From Ornithoclostridium sp944380285 (GTDB taxonomy: Bacteria > Bacillota > Clostridia > Christensenellales > UBA3700), in the NCBI GenBank assembly GCA_963931165.1, contig OZ006985.1:124001-188000 (forward strand): a DNA stretch of 64,000 bases, in the 5' to 3' direction. A program made the position numbers and the translations under genes. This document shows, piece after piece, positions 52,427 to 61,167 of this stretch. Under the pieces are notes generated by a model that searched no databases, was not told the DNA's origin, and saw nothing but the letters and a program-made list of their open reading frames with translations. How positions within the stretch are numbered: position 1 is the stretch's first letter; every line of letters begins with the position of its first letter.

Positions 52427-52662
52427 GGTTACTTCACCACATCGCTTTCGCATTGTGGTCCGGACTTTGTCTTTGCCGTGGGGAGATTCCCTTTAGGCAT
52501 CCCGTATAAAGTCTCTACACACGGGACCGAAGTCCCTTGCTCGGCGTTGTCCTATCTTTCGACTTAGATTTCACCGACTTAGCGGGATGTTCATCTGCGG
52601 ATTTCTCCGCAGAGCTGCTATTGGTTTACAGCCGCATGCTCTACCTACTGAGCTAAGGAGCA
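52391..52662 (-). tRNA. tRNA-Asn (GTT) interrupted by a group I intron
   Basis: Exon 1 is 52628-52662 (35 nt) and exon 2 is 52391-52431 (41 nt, CCA encoded). Joined, they make a normal 76-nt tRNA: acceptor TGCTCCT/AGGAGCA, D-arm GCTCAGTAGGTAGAGC, anticodon stem TGCGG/CCGCA, loop CTGTTAA, T-arm GTCAGTTCGAGTCTGAC. The anticodon GTT is split after its second base. Unspliced, the loop would read CTGTAAA and could be mistaken for a Tyr anticodon. Promoter at 52695-52723. Confidence 0.88.
52432..52627 (-). ncRNA. Group I self-splicing intron in tRNA-Asn
   Basis: 196 nt without an open reading frame. P1: exon end GCTGT pairs with the internal guide GCAGC (52614-52618), giving the required U-G wobble at the 5' splice site. 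The last intron base is G (52432). P7 is GACTTT / AAAGTC (complements of 52508-52513 and 52463-52468). The core segment GGACAACGCCGAGCAAGG resembles the P4-P6 junction of tRNA-Leu group I introns. P9 is CCACA / TGTGG capped by a GAAA tetraloop. The type looks IC3-like. Confidence 0.85.
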
Positions 52663-52694
52663 TTATGGGGCGATCGCTCGCCGATTGCTAAATT

Positions 52695-52723
52695 ATAATA
52701 ATACAAACGCGCGTGTTTGTCAA
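52695..52723 (-). promoter_or_regulatory. Promoter of tRNA-Asn
   Basis: Minus strand TTGACA (52718-52723), 17 nt, TATTAT (52695-52700). It overlaps the 3' end of the gene at 52720. Confidence 0.7.
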
Positions 52724-53130
52724 CGATTTTTTGCGACTTTTCCAAAGTCTTTTTCGGACTCGGCTCCTTTCGCCGCCGTCTTGCCGTCCTTCGGCGCCCT
52801 AAGACAGATCCTGTCCGCAAAAAACAGCGCGACCGCTCCGACCGCCGCCGCGCCGCAGACAACGCCCGTGATCGCCGAAGAAGCCGCGTCCGCCGCCCAC
52901 AACACCGCCGGCACAGCCGCAAACATCACGACCGCATATACGAGCGCCGCGACCCCCGCGCCGATCGCAAACCTGCGCACGGACGAAAAGTCCGTCTCAG
53001 CCGAATCGGGCGCCGCCCACGTCTTGTCGAGAGTGGGCACGTCGTCCCTGCGTGCCAACGCCGTAACGCCCGCGATCACAAAGATCGCAAACGACGCGAC
53101 GTCGACAATCAACCAAACCATGTTTCCCAT
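52720..53130 (-). CDS. Small membrane protein of unknown function
   Basis: 136 residues from ATG 53130. Three hydrophobic helices: ~4-24 (MVWLIVDVASFAIFVIAGVTAL), ~58-80 and ~84-104, and a basic/acidic tail (LRAPKDGKTAAKGAESEKDF). It has no ribosome binding site; a TATAAT box ends six bases before the ATG, so the mRNA is probably leaderless. No family recognised. Confidence 0.7.
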   Translation of the reverse strand: MGNMVWLIVDVASFAIFVIAGVTALARRDDVPTLDKTWAAPDSAETDFSSVRRFAIGAGVAALVYAVVMFAAVPAVLWAADAASSAITGVVCGAAAVGAVALFFADRICLRAPKDGKTAAKGAESEKDFGKVAKNR

Positions 53131-53136
53131 ACATCC

Positions 53137-53142
53137 ATTATA
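53137..53142 (-). promoter_or_regulatory. -10 box of the gene at 52720-53130, probably leaderless
   Basis: TATAAT on the minus strand, 6 nt before the ATG. The best -35 (TTTGCG at 53160-53165) is weak. Confidence 0.5.
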
Positions 53143-53173
53143 GCACACATCCGCCCGAGCGCAAACCTTTGGA

Positions 53174-53223
53174 GCAAAAAAGCGGCGGCGGACGGGACAA
53201 TGCCCGTACTCGCCGCCGCCCGA
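53174..53223 (-). terminator. Terminator of the giant lipoprotein gene
   Basis: Outer arms GCGGCGGCG and CGCCGCCGC enclose an inner GGGCAT-type stem; TTTTTT follows on the minus strand. It lies 15 bases after the stop. Confidence 0.8.
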
Positions 53224-53237
53224 TGCAGAGAGCGCTG

Positions 53238-56200
53238 TTACGCCGCCTCCCCTCCCTCCTCGACGGAGGCGGGGGCGTAGGTCACGACGCCGGTGTTTTT
53301 GTTGTTCCAAGACGAGCTCCAGCCCGCGGGCAGTTCGCCTTCCGCAAACGGCACGGTGACATTTGTGGCGTTGCCGTAGAAGATGCTGTCACCGACGCTT
53401 GTCAGCGAGGACGGCAATTCGATCTCGCCTATCTTTGAATTATAGAACGCAAACTCTCCGATCGTCTCCAAGCCATCGTTGAGTTCAAACGAAGTGATCC
53501 CCGTGTTGCTGAACGCATATTCACCTATACTCTTCAAGACGGTACTGTTGTTGGTCACAGAGGTGAACGCGCTGTTGCTTGCAAACGCATATGCTCCTAT
53601 GCTCTCCACCGTCTCGCCGATCGTGAACGAGGTGATCTTGCTCTTGTAGAACGCCTGATCGCCGATGGTCTTGAGTACGGCGCTGTTGTTGGTCACCGTC
53701 GAAAGCGAACTCGTTTCGGCAAAAGCCCATGCGCCTATGCTCTCCACCCTCTCGCTGATCGTGAACGATCGGATCGCGCTTTGATAGAACGCATGGTCGC
53801 CGATCGTCTTGAGCACGGCGCTGTTGTTGACCACGGTCGTGAGGTTTGGAGTTTTTGCAAACGCCCAAGAGCCTATGCTCTCCACCTTTTCGCCGATCGT
53901 GAACGAGGTGATGTTGCTCTCGTAGAACGCCTGATCGCCGATGCGGGTGATGTCCGTGCTTTGGATGTCCACTTCCGCCCCTGCGACGAGCCCGGAGAAC
54001 ATGCTGTCGCCGATCTCCTTGACTCCCGCGCCGAGGGTGACCTTGGTCAATTTGTTGTCAGATCTGACCATATATCCGCCGAAAGACGCGATGTTCTCGA
54101 ACGTCAATTGCGTCAAAGCGGTCATGTTCGAGGTCGCGTTCTTGCCGACGGTGACATTGTCGCCGACGCCGATCACTTTGATCGTCTGCACCGCTTCGTT
54201 GGCAAACGCACCCTCCTCGACAGAGGACACATATGCGATCAGGTTGACGGGGCCGTAGCTGCCGGTATTGAATTTGTCGACCGCGACGCCGCTCTGCTCG
54301 CTGCCCAAAGTCAACGTTTCGCGCCAAACGACCGTACTGCCATTGAACGCACTCAGCCCGATGCTTGTCAGGTTGGGGAACGCCTCGGGGACGGTCACGC
54401 AGGTCGAACCGTCTTCGGGAGCCTTCACATAGAACGCATGGGCTCCGATCGTCACAAGTCCCGAGTTGACGGTCAGCGAACCGACGGTCGCGCCGTTGAA
54501 TGTGTTCGAGACGGACTCCAAACCGTCGGGCAGCACGACGTCGCCCGCTATCGCAGCATTGCTGAACGCCGAGTCCATGCTCTTGAGCGTGTCGGGCAAT
54601 TCGAGCGCGGAGAAGTTGACTTCGTAGAAAGTATTGGTCCCGATCTCGGTCAAGCCCTCGTTGAACACCACGGTCAAGGTCTTTGTCTTGTCGTCCGTGA
54701 GGTCGTAGAACGCATAGTTGCCGATGCGCGTCATGCCCTGATTGAACGTCAACGTGAAGTTGTCCGCGATCAGATCGGGCGAGAGCAGCGCGTCTCTGTA
54801 ATTCTTGCCGTCCGCGATCCACGTCTCCTTTTCGCCGGTGAGCGTCAGCGATTGCAGCTTGCCCTTGGTCCCTCCGAGGAAGTCGAGCGAAGTGATCTCG
54901 CCTGCGACAGCCACGGTCACATTGACGACGTTGTTGCCGAACACGTCGCTTCCGAGTTCGCACACATAGGGCAAGGTCACTTCGGTGATGCCCGTACCCA
55001 TGAACGCCCGATAGTCGATGAGCTTCAATTTGGGCGCCGTCGAGAAGTCTATCGTCTTGAGGTTTGTGCCGCTGAATGCGTTCGACCCTATCTCTTCGAG
55101 CGAGCTCGGCAGATTGACGGACGCGAGAGCCGCATTTTCAAATGCGCCGTCGTCGATCGTGACCACGCTGTCGGGCAGCGTCAACGTCTCGAACTCGGTC
55201 AATCTGAACATGCTCGACGTGATGATCGTCACCCCGTCCTCGACCGTGACGCCTGTCAGCGACTTGCAGTTGTTGAACACCGTCGAGCCGTACTCCACGT
55301 CCGCCATCACCGTCACGGAAGTCAAACCGCTGCCGTTGAACGCGTCGTGTCCGACATATTTCAAAGTTTCGGGCATTGACACGGTCTTGAGGTTTGCCGT
55401 GCTCATAAACGCATAGGCTTCGATGCGCTCGACGCCCTCGGGAATCGTCGCGGAGACGATGACCGCATTGTTTTGGAATGCGCTCTCGCCGATCGACTTG
55501 ACTTGATAGGTCGCGTCTTTGTAGCTCACGCTTTCGGGCACGACGACCTCAGTCGTCTCAGCCGCCGCGCCGGTCACAGCCGCGGTCTTTTCGACGGTGT
55601 CGAGGCGATAGATCAAGCCTTCGAGCGCGACGTTGTGGATCCTTCCGGAATTGTCCACTTCGTTGTTGAGGCAGTCCCAGACGACGGATACACCGTCGAC
55701 GCACCAATCGTCCGCCCAGCCCTCGGGCTTGGACGCCGCCTCGCAATAGACGAGCATGTCGTCATAGACGATGTCAGACCCGACGGTGGTCACGCTTGCC
55801 GGGATGTATACGCTTTCGATCACGTCGATCTGCGCGAGTGCGCCGTCCTTGATCGCGGTCACGGTGTCGGGGATGATCACGTCTTTACCGCTGAGGGTCA
55901 TATAGTAGCCGCCGTACAGCGCGTTGTCGATGATCAGCAATCCGTCTTGATACAGATTGAGGCAATTAAAGAAAACATTCAATCCCAAGCTCTGCACGTC
56001 GGGCATCGTCACGTCTTCGAGCACGGAGCAACGATAGAACGCTCCTTCTTCGAGGGCGGTGACGCCGTTCAAGTTTGCGGTCGTTAACCCCGTGCAATCG
56101 GAGAAGGCGTACCTGCCTATCGTCCCCGACGGCACGATCACCTCGGTCAAGCCGGGCAGACCCGCGAACGCCGCGTCGCCGATGCTCTGCAAATTCGTCG

Positions 56201-59200
56201 CGTTGCTCAGATCGAGCACGCCTATGCTGTTGGCACCGTAAGTGTCCCAGATTGACGGGGCGCCCCACGAGAGGTCGACCTCTGCCAACGTAAACGCATA
56301 GTCGCCTATGCTCGTCAATTGCGAGCCTTCCTCGACGCTCAAAGTGCCGATGCGCAACGCATACTCGTTGATCGGCTGCGGCCACGCACTGCCGAAATAA
56401 GGTCCGAATTCAAATCCGTTCATTCCGCCGATACTGACCGCCCTTTCGGGGATGGTCGTCAGTTCTTTGGGCAGCTCTACGCTCTCGCGGTCAAGCCCCA
56501 GCGTGATCAACACAAACTCGGTGCGGTCCTTGGTGTAGACGATGCCGTCCTTTTCGGAATAGTTCGGGTTGTCGGCGGACACGGTCACGCCGTTCATGCA
56601 CGAGGTGTCAACTTCCAATTCGTCGATCGCGCCGAAGGCGGAACCGAAGTGCATCGAAGTCGCGCCGACGTACGGCACTGAGTAATAGCCGTCCATCGTC
56701 GCCTCGACGCCGTCGGAGATGACCAACGCGCCGTCGTTGATGAACAGATATATCAGCAAAGTGCCGTCCTTGTTGTAGATGCCGTTTTCGTCCGAAGACA
56801 GCCATTGGTTGTCTTCGGCAATTTCAAACTCGACTTTCTCCAAGTCTCCCGTCGTTATCCATTCCGTCCAGCTCTTGCCGGCGCCGTCGCTGCGCGACGT
56901 CTCGCCCGCGCCCGCTCCTATGCGCACTTTGGTCAAGCTTTTCGCATAATATCCGAAGAAGTCGGGATAGTCGACAAGGCTGTCCGGGAAGATGATCTCG
57001 GTGATGTTCACCGTCTTTTTTTGTCCATTAAACAGAGTTTTATCGAGCGACACCACGCCCTCGGGGATGACGATCGAACCGCTGAGCACCTCGGGGCAAT
57101 AGACCACGCTCCAATCCGATTTGGAATAGAGGATGTTGCCCTGGGCGTACAGCTCGGTGTTGTCCTCGGAGACGGAGAGCGTCGCAAGCGCGGCTGTCGA
57201 CACGCTCGAGAGGAGGCTTTGCGCCTCGTCAATGCCTATGCCTACACCGAAAGTGATCGAGGTCAGGTCGTTACAGCCCCTGAACGCGTCGCTCGCCAAA
57301 ATACCCACGCTGTCGGGCAGCACGATGGACGTAAACGCGCTATTGATGAACGCGCCCGTCATGATCTCGTAATAGGACGACGGGATCTCGACCGTGTCAA
57401 GCTCCTTGTTGGTGAACGCATACACGCCTATCCTGCCGTAGCCGTCCGGCAGCGAATCGGCGTACCTTTCGGACGCGATCACCATGTTCTCTCGGTTGTC
57501 GACAAGGCAGCCGTCGATCATCTGATAGCGGGAATTCGTGCCGACGGTGATGTCCTCGATGCCCCACCATAACGTCGCGAGAGCCGACTGACCTTCATTG
57601 AGATAGATCAAACTCGACGGCAAAGACAGCGTCTTGACGTAGGGAAGCGACAAGTAGGCGATGTATTTCACACCCTCGGGCACGGTCAGCGAGGAAATCC
57701 TTTCCGCGCTGTCCGCACTGCGATAGTTCCAAAACGCAAGCGCGGCGATCGATCTCGTGCCCTTTCTGATGTTGAGCGAGGTCAGTTCGCCCTCTTCGGC
57801 TTCGAAGTTTTTCGCCGCTATCGTCTTTTCGTCCCCCATCAGGATGCCGCGATAGTAGTAAAGCCCGTTCTCTTCCTCGTATTCCTCGCGCATCTTCGGA
57901 GATTCGGCGAAGAGGCTGGCATAGACATACACCAACGGCGCGCTCTCGTCGAGCACAAACTCTTCGAGCGACGTGCAATTTTCGAATGCGTCATAGCCGA
58001 TCTGATTCAGAGCAACGCCCTCGACCGTCACGCTCTTGAGCGACGTGCAGTCCATGAACGCTTCGCGGGAGATAAGTCTGATCGTGCGCGGGATGACGAC
58101 GCTTTTCAAATTCGTGCAGCCGACAAAGCCCTCGCTGTACACTTCCGTGACGGGCTTTCCTTGATAGGTGGACGGCAGCACGAGCTCCTCGACTTCCGCC
58201 TTGTTGACGTTGTCTGCAAGCGCGATCGCATATTCTTCGTCGCCGGAGTCATAGATAAACCTGAACAAGTCTATGTCGGACGACGGCTGTCCCCATGCCG
58301 CATACAGAGTGATGTCCTCGTCGACCGGGGTGTCGGCGTCGTAGGATTGCGTGCAATCGGGGTCGGTGTACCAGCCTTGGAACACTCTGCCGTTGATGTG
58401 CGGAGTGGGCAGTTCGCCTATGCTCGCGCCGCGCTGCAAGATCGCGTTGTCTATTTCGCTGCCGCCCTGAGTGTCAAAAGTCATCACCACCGGGTCGGAG
58501 ACATATTTCGCATAGAGCACCAGATTTCTGTACCTGCCGCCCTCTTCGTCCTCTTTGTATTCGCCGAGCAGATCGTCGATGACGCGCATGGTCTCGGCGT
58601 CAAACCTCTTTTGAGGGTTGTAGTTGTTCTTTTCGAGATACCATCCGTCAAAGACGCGGCCGTCGTAAAACTCGTTCTCGATAAGATCTACATAACCGTG
58701 ATACTCACCGGGCGTATCTATGGTGAAATTGTCACCGATATATCGTATAAAGACTTTCTCCTCCTCCCAGCGCAGATAGCAGTCGTTCTGCTCTTCCGTG
58801 AGCTCGAAGGGGATTGTGTAGACGTTTTCCTCATTGCCCTCGCCGACCGAAGTCAAATCGTCCGTCTTGTAATAGCCGGTCACGCGATACCCTTCCCTGA
58901 TCGGTTCCACTCTGCCGGGAGCGGAGTACATCGGCTGGTCGGTGTAGCTGTCAAGCTTCGCGCCGATCGTCTCGCCCTTTATGCCGTAGACGACCGTGTC
59001 CTCGGTGTCCTCGGCGCCGTTGTTGGGATGGATGGTCAGCGTCGCGCGCGTATCGTTCTCGTCTACCTTGCGATAGACGGCGTACAGCGTGATCTCATCG
59101 ATGTCTGTCGTGTCGATCGGGAACAGCACCATCTCGGTGTGGGGGACATAGGTGCCGCCCGTCTTCTCTTTGCAATTCTCCGAGAAGTTCCAATACGAGA

Positions 59201-60974
59201 ACATCATCGTATGCTGGACGCCGTCCTTGTCCGTAGCTTTCAGATCGCCGGGAGGGGTCACTTTGGATTGAGTGATCGGCTCGCCCCTCTTCACCGATAT
59301 CGATGTTTTGGTGAGAGGATCGATCGCCAAATCTTCGTTGTCCGCAAAATTTGCAAGCTCAAAGTGCACCTGCACGGTGTCGTCTTCGTTCTCCCACTTG
59401 GCATAGAAGTTGGTGTCCCTGTCCGCCGTGTAGGGGAACGTCGCCTTTTGGGTCAGCGCAGCGTCCGTATACCAGCCGGCAAAGTCATAACCTTTGCGCG
59501 TCGGCGCGGTCGGCTCGCCGACTTCGCCCTCTTCCGCCTCGATCACGATCTGATCGACAAGCGGTCCTCCGCCGTTGACGTCGAATTGCACCAAGATGTT
59601 GCTGTCCCAGCCCGCATAGACGGTGATGTCGCCCGTGATCACGTCCTTGCCGAACACGAACGGATGCCTGTAATCGGGGTCTCGGAACCAGCCGGTGAAA
59701 TAGTAGCCTTTCTTTTCGGGCTCGACGTCCGGCTCGACCGCGGTCTCGCCCTCGAGCACCGACTGCGACGCGATCGCCGTGCCGCCGTCCGTGTCGATCT
59801 TCACCGTGAACGTGCGCTGAACGTGCCAGCCCGCATAGACGATGTCGTCCTCGGTCACCTTTGCGTCAAAATCGTACGGCAGCGTGCAATTGGGGTCGCT
59901 GAACCAGCCGTCGAAGATGTAGCCTTCGCGCGACGGGTCGGCGGGACGCTGCAACACGCCGTTGTCGGCGTCGACCTTGCTCGTCGTGATCTCTATGTCT
60001 TGGTCGCTGCCGTCAACGCGATAGACAAATTTAACGGTGAACACCGTCTGCGACCAATGCGCGTAAAGCGTGACGTCCTCTTTCGCCGCGGTCAGATCGT
60101 AAGGCTGTCCGCCGCTCGCCGAAGTGTACCAGCCGACGAACTCCCAATCCGTCCTTGTCGGGACGGGCGCGGTCAGCGATGTTCCCTCATCGAAGTTTGC
60201 GCTGTATGTGCTATCCCCCGACTCGAACGCGCCGCCCGCAGCGTCGAATGTGATCTCGAAGATCTCGAGCCACTTGGCGTAGATCGTCATGTCCGCGGTC
60301 ACCGGAATCTTGTCAAAATCAAACCTGCGCGTCAGCTCCGCGTCCTGATACCAGCCGCCGAACGTATAGCCCGACTTGGTCGGAGCGGTCGGCTCGTCCG
60401 CGAATTGACCTTCGCGCACCGTCTGCGACGAGATCGTACCGCCGCCGTCCGTGTCGAACTTCACCGTGTAGTTGACGATGTTGCGGGTCCACTTGGCATA
60501 GATCGTCGTGTCTTGATAGATCTTGGTGCCGAAATCATATGCGCGCGTGCACGCCTCGTCACTGTACCAACCGGCAAAAGTATAGCCGGACTTGGTCGGG
60601 TCGGTCGGGCGCGCCACTTCGCTTCCCTCGTTGACCTCCTGCGACCACGTTGCCGGCAAACCTCCGTCCGTGTCAAAAGTCACTTGATAGGTGATCGCGA
60701 TCCACTTGGCGTAGACCGTGACATTCCCCTCTATCGGCTTTGAAAAGTCAAATGCCTGCGTGCATGCCTTGTCCGCATACCATCCTCCGAAGGTATGCCC
60801 CGCCTTGGTCGGGTCGGACGGCTTGCTCACCGTCTCACCCTCGGTGAGAGTGACCGACGCAACGGACGACCCGCCGTCCGTGTCGAAAGTCACCGTGACC
60901 TCTTTTTTGCACGCCGCAAAGACAAGTACCAAAGCGAGCAAAACTATAAGTGCCGCAAAGACTTTTTTCTTCAT
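53238..60974 (-). CDS. Giant surface lipoprotein: B-repeats plus BspA-type leucine-rich repeats
   Basis: 2,578 residues from ATG 60974 (AAGGAGAG seven bases upstream). The signal MKKKVFAALIVLLALVLVFAAC ends in FAAC, so it is lipid-anchored. Residues ~27-950 hold about eight clear InlB/Listeria-Bacteroides B-repeats (pattern FDTDGG, GYTFGGWY, YAKW) and three divergent ones. The rest is BspA/LRR_5 (pattern L-x-x-IGDxAFxx-x-LxxVxIPxxVxxIG). Near the C-terminus three to four ~46-residue units (NNSAVLKTIGDQAF, FTIGETVESIG) are almost identical (DNA 53500-53960). Such proteins usually mediate adhesion. Its only visible promoter is on a segment flanked by inverted recombination sites. Confidence 0.92.
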   Translation of the reverse strand: MKKKVFAALIVLLALVLVFAACKKEVTVTFDTDGGSSVASVTLTEGETVSKPSDPTKAGHTFGGWYADKACTQAFDFSKPIEGNVTVYAKWIAITYQVTFDTDGGLPATWSQEVNEGSEVARPTDPTKSGYTFAGWYSDEACTRAYDFGTKIYQDTTIYAKWTRNIVNYTVKFDTDGGGTISSQTVREGQFADEPTAPTKSGYTFGGWYQDAELTRRFDFDKIPVTADMTIYAKWLEIFEITFDAAGGAFESGDSTYSANFDEGTSLTAPVPTRTDWEFVGWYTSASGGQPYDLTAAKEDVTLYAHWSQTVFTVKFVYRVDGSDQDIEITTSKVDADNGVLQRPADPSREGYIFDGWFSDPNCTLPYDFDAKVTEDDIVYAGWHVQRTFTVKIDTDGGTAIASQSVLEGETAVEPDVEPEKKGYYFTGWFRDPDYRHPFVFGKDVITGDITVYAGWDSNILVQFDVNGGGPLVDQIVIEAEEGEVGEPTAPTRKGYDFAGWYTDAALTQKATFPYTADRDTNFYAKWENEDDTVQVHFELANFADNEDLAIDPLTKTSISVKRGEPITQSKVTPPGDLKATDKDGVQHTMMFSYWNFSENCKEKTGGTYVPHTEMVLFPIDTTDIDEITLYAVYRKVDENDTRATLTIHPNNGAEDTEDTVVYGIKGETIGAKLDSYTDQPMYSAPGRVEPIREGYRVTGYYKTDDLTSVGEGNEENVYTIPFELTEEQNDCYLRWEEEKVFIRYIGDNFTIDTPGEYHGYVDLIENEFYDGRVFDGWYLEKNNYNPQKRFDAETMRVIDDLLGEYKEDEEGGRYRNLVLYAKYVSDPVVMTFDTQGGSEIDNAILQRGASIGELPTPHINGRVFQGWYTDPDCTQSYDADTPVDEDITLYAAWGQPSSDIDLFRFIYDSGDEEYAIALADNVNKAEVEELVLPSTYQGKPVTEVYSEGFVGCTNLKSVVIPRTIRLISREAFMDCTSLKSVTVEGVALNQIGYDAFENCTSLEEFVLDESAPLVYVYASLFAESPKMREEYEEENGLYYYRGILMGDEKTIAAKNFEAEEGELTSLNIRKGTRSIAALAFWNYRSADSAERISSLTVPEGVKYIAYLSLPYVKTLSLPSSLIYLNEGQSALATLWWGIEDITVGTNSRYQMIDGCLVDNRENMVIASERYADSLPDGYGRIGVYAFTNKELDTVEIPSSYYEIMTGAFINSAFTSIVLPDSVGILASDAFRGCNDLTSITFGVGIGIDEAQSLLSSVSTAALATLSVSEDNTELYAQGNILYSKSDWSVVYCPEVLSGSIVIPEGVVSLDKTLFNGQKKTVNITEIIFPDSLVDYPDFFGYYAKSLTKVRIGAGAGETSRSDGAGKSWTEWITTGDLEKVEFEIAEDNQWLSSDENGIYNKDGTLLIYLFINDGALVISDGVEATMDGYYSVPYVGATSMHFGSAFGAIDELEVDTSCMNGVTVSADNPNYSEKDGIVYTKDRTEFVLITLGLDRESVELPKELTTIPERAVSIGGMNGFEFGPYFGSAWPQPINEYALRIGTLSVEEGSQLTSIGDYAFTLAEVDLSWGAPSIWDTYGANSIGVLDLSNATNLQSIGDAAFAGLPGLTEVIVPSGTIGRYAFSDCTGLTTANLNGVTALEEGAFYRCSVLEDVTMPDVQSLGLNVFFNCLNLYQDGLLIIDNALYGGYYMTLSGKDVIIPDTVTAIKDGALAQIDVIESVYIPASVTTVGSDIVYDDMLVYCEAASKPEGWADDWCVDGVSVVWDCLNNEVDNSGRIHNVALEGLIYRLDTVEKTAAVTGAAAETTEVVVPESVSYKDATYQVKSIGESAFQNNAVIVSATIPEGVERIEAYAFMSTANLKTVSMPETLKYVGHDAFNGSGLTSVTVMADVEYGSTVFNNCKSLTGVTVEDGVTIITSSMFRLTEFETLTLPDSVVTIDDGAFENAALASVNLPSSLEEIGSNAFSGTNLKTIDFSTAPKLKLIDYRAFMGTGITEVTLPYVCELGSDVFGNNVVNVTVAVAGEITSLDFLGGTKGKLQSLTLTGEKETWIADGKNYRDALLSPDLIADNFTLTFNQGMTRIGNYAFYDLTDDKTKTLTVVFNEGLTEIGTNTFYEVNFSALELPDTLKSMDSAFSNAAIAGDVVLPDGLESVSNTFNGATVGSLTVNSGLVTIGAHAFYVKAPEDGSTCVTVPEAFPNLTSIGLSAFNGSTVVWRETLTLGSEQSGVAVDKFNTGSYGPVNLIAYVSSVEEGAFANEAVQTIKVIGVGDNVTVGKNATSNMTALTQLTFENIASFGGYMVRSDNKLTKVTLGAGVKEIGDSMFSGLVAGAEVDIQSTDITRIGDQAFYESNITSFTIGEKVESIGSWAFAKTPNLTTVVNNSAVLKTIGDHAFYQSAIRSFTISERVESIGAWAFAETSSLSTVTNNSAVLKTIGDQAFYKSKITSFTIGETVESIGAYAFASNSAFTSVTNNSTVLKSIGEYAFSNTGITSFELNDGLETIGEFAFYNSKIGEIELPSSLTSVGDSIFYGNATNVTVPFAEGELPAGWSSSWNNKNTGVVTYAPASVEEGGEAA

Positions 60975-60990
60975 AGCGAACTCTCCTTTG

Positions 60991-61014
60991 GGTATCGAAT
61001 ATACTATTCGATAC
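60991..61014. repeat. Inverted recombination site, gene-proximal
   Basis: 24 bp: G, then arm GTATCGAAT, centre ATACT, arm ATTCGATAC. Its reverse complement occurs at 61139-61162. Two 9-bp arms around a 5-bp centre is the layout of a tyrosine recombinase core site. Confidence 0.9.
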
Positions 61015-61138
61015 ATATTTTTTCGATTTTATTATACTACGAGTTATACCGGCTGTCAATACATAAATCAAATTTATTTGTATTTTGCATAAAGTGGTGC
61101 AAAATATGGACGGTTTGACGAATTTTTCTCGATTTTGG
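61015..61138. other. Putative invertible promoter segment (124 bp)
   Basis: It is bounded by the two inverted 24-bp sites and contains a single consensus promoter now pointing at the giant lipoprotein gene. Inversion would point it toward the 3' end of the recombinase gene, antisense. No reading frame is inside. Confidence 0.82.
61031..61059 (-). promoter_or_regulatory. Perfect consensus promoter of the giant lipoprotein gene
   Basis: Minus strand TTGACA (61054-61059), 17 nt, TATAAT (61031-61036). The transcript would start near 61024 and run through the proximal site to ATG 60974. Confidence 0.88.
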
Positions 61139-61162
61139 GTATCGAATAGTATATTCGATACC
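61139..61162. repeat. Inverted recombination site, recombinase-proximal
   Basis: On the plus strand arm GTATCGAAT, centre AGTAT, arm ATTCGATAC, then C. The centre is the reverse complement of the centre at 60991-61014, so the two sites are in inverted, not direct, orientation. Confidence 0.9.
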
Positions 61163-61167
61163 TATTT

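Noticed and set aside
52391..52662. tRNA-Tyr reading from the unspliced loop CTGTAAA
   Set aside because: The variable loop is short (Tyr tRNAs in bacteria have a long arm), the helix pairing fails without removing 196 nt, and the joined exons give a perfect tRNA-Asn.
60991..61162. Operator pair or integrative attachment sites (attL/attR) for the recombinase
   Set aside because: The centres are reverse complements, so the sites are inverted; direct att repeats would excise 148 bp containing only a promoter. A repressor role of the palindromes cannot be fully excluded.
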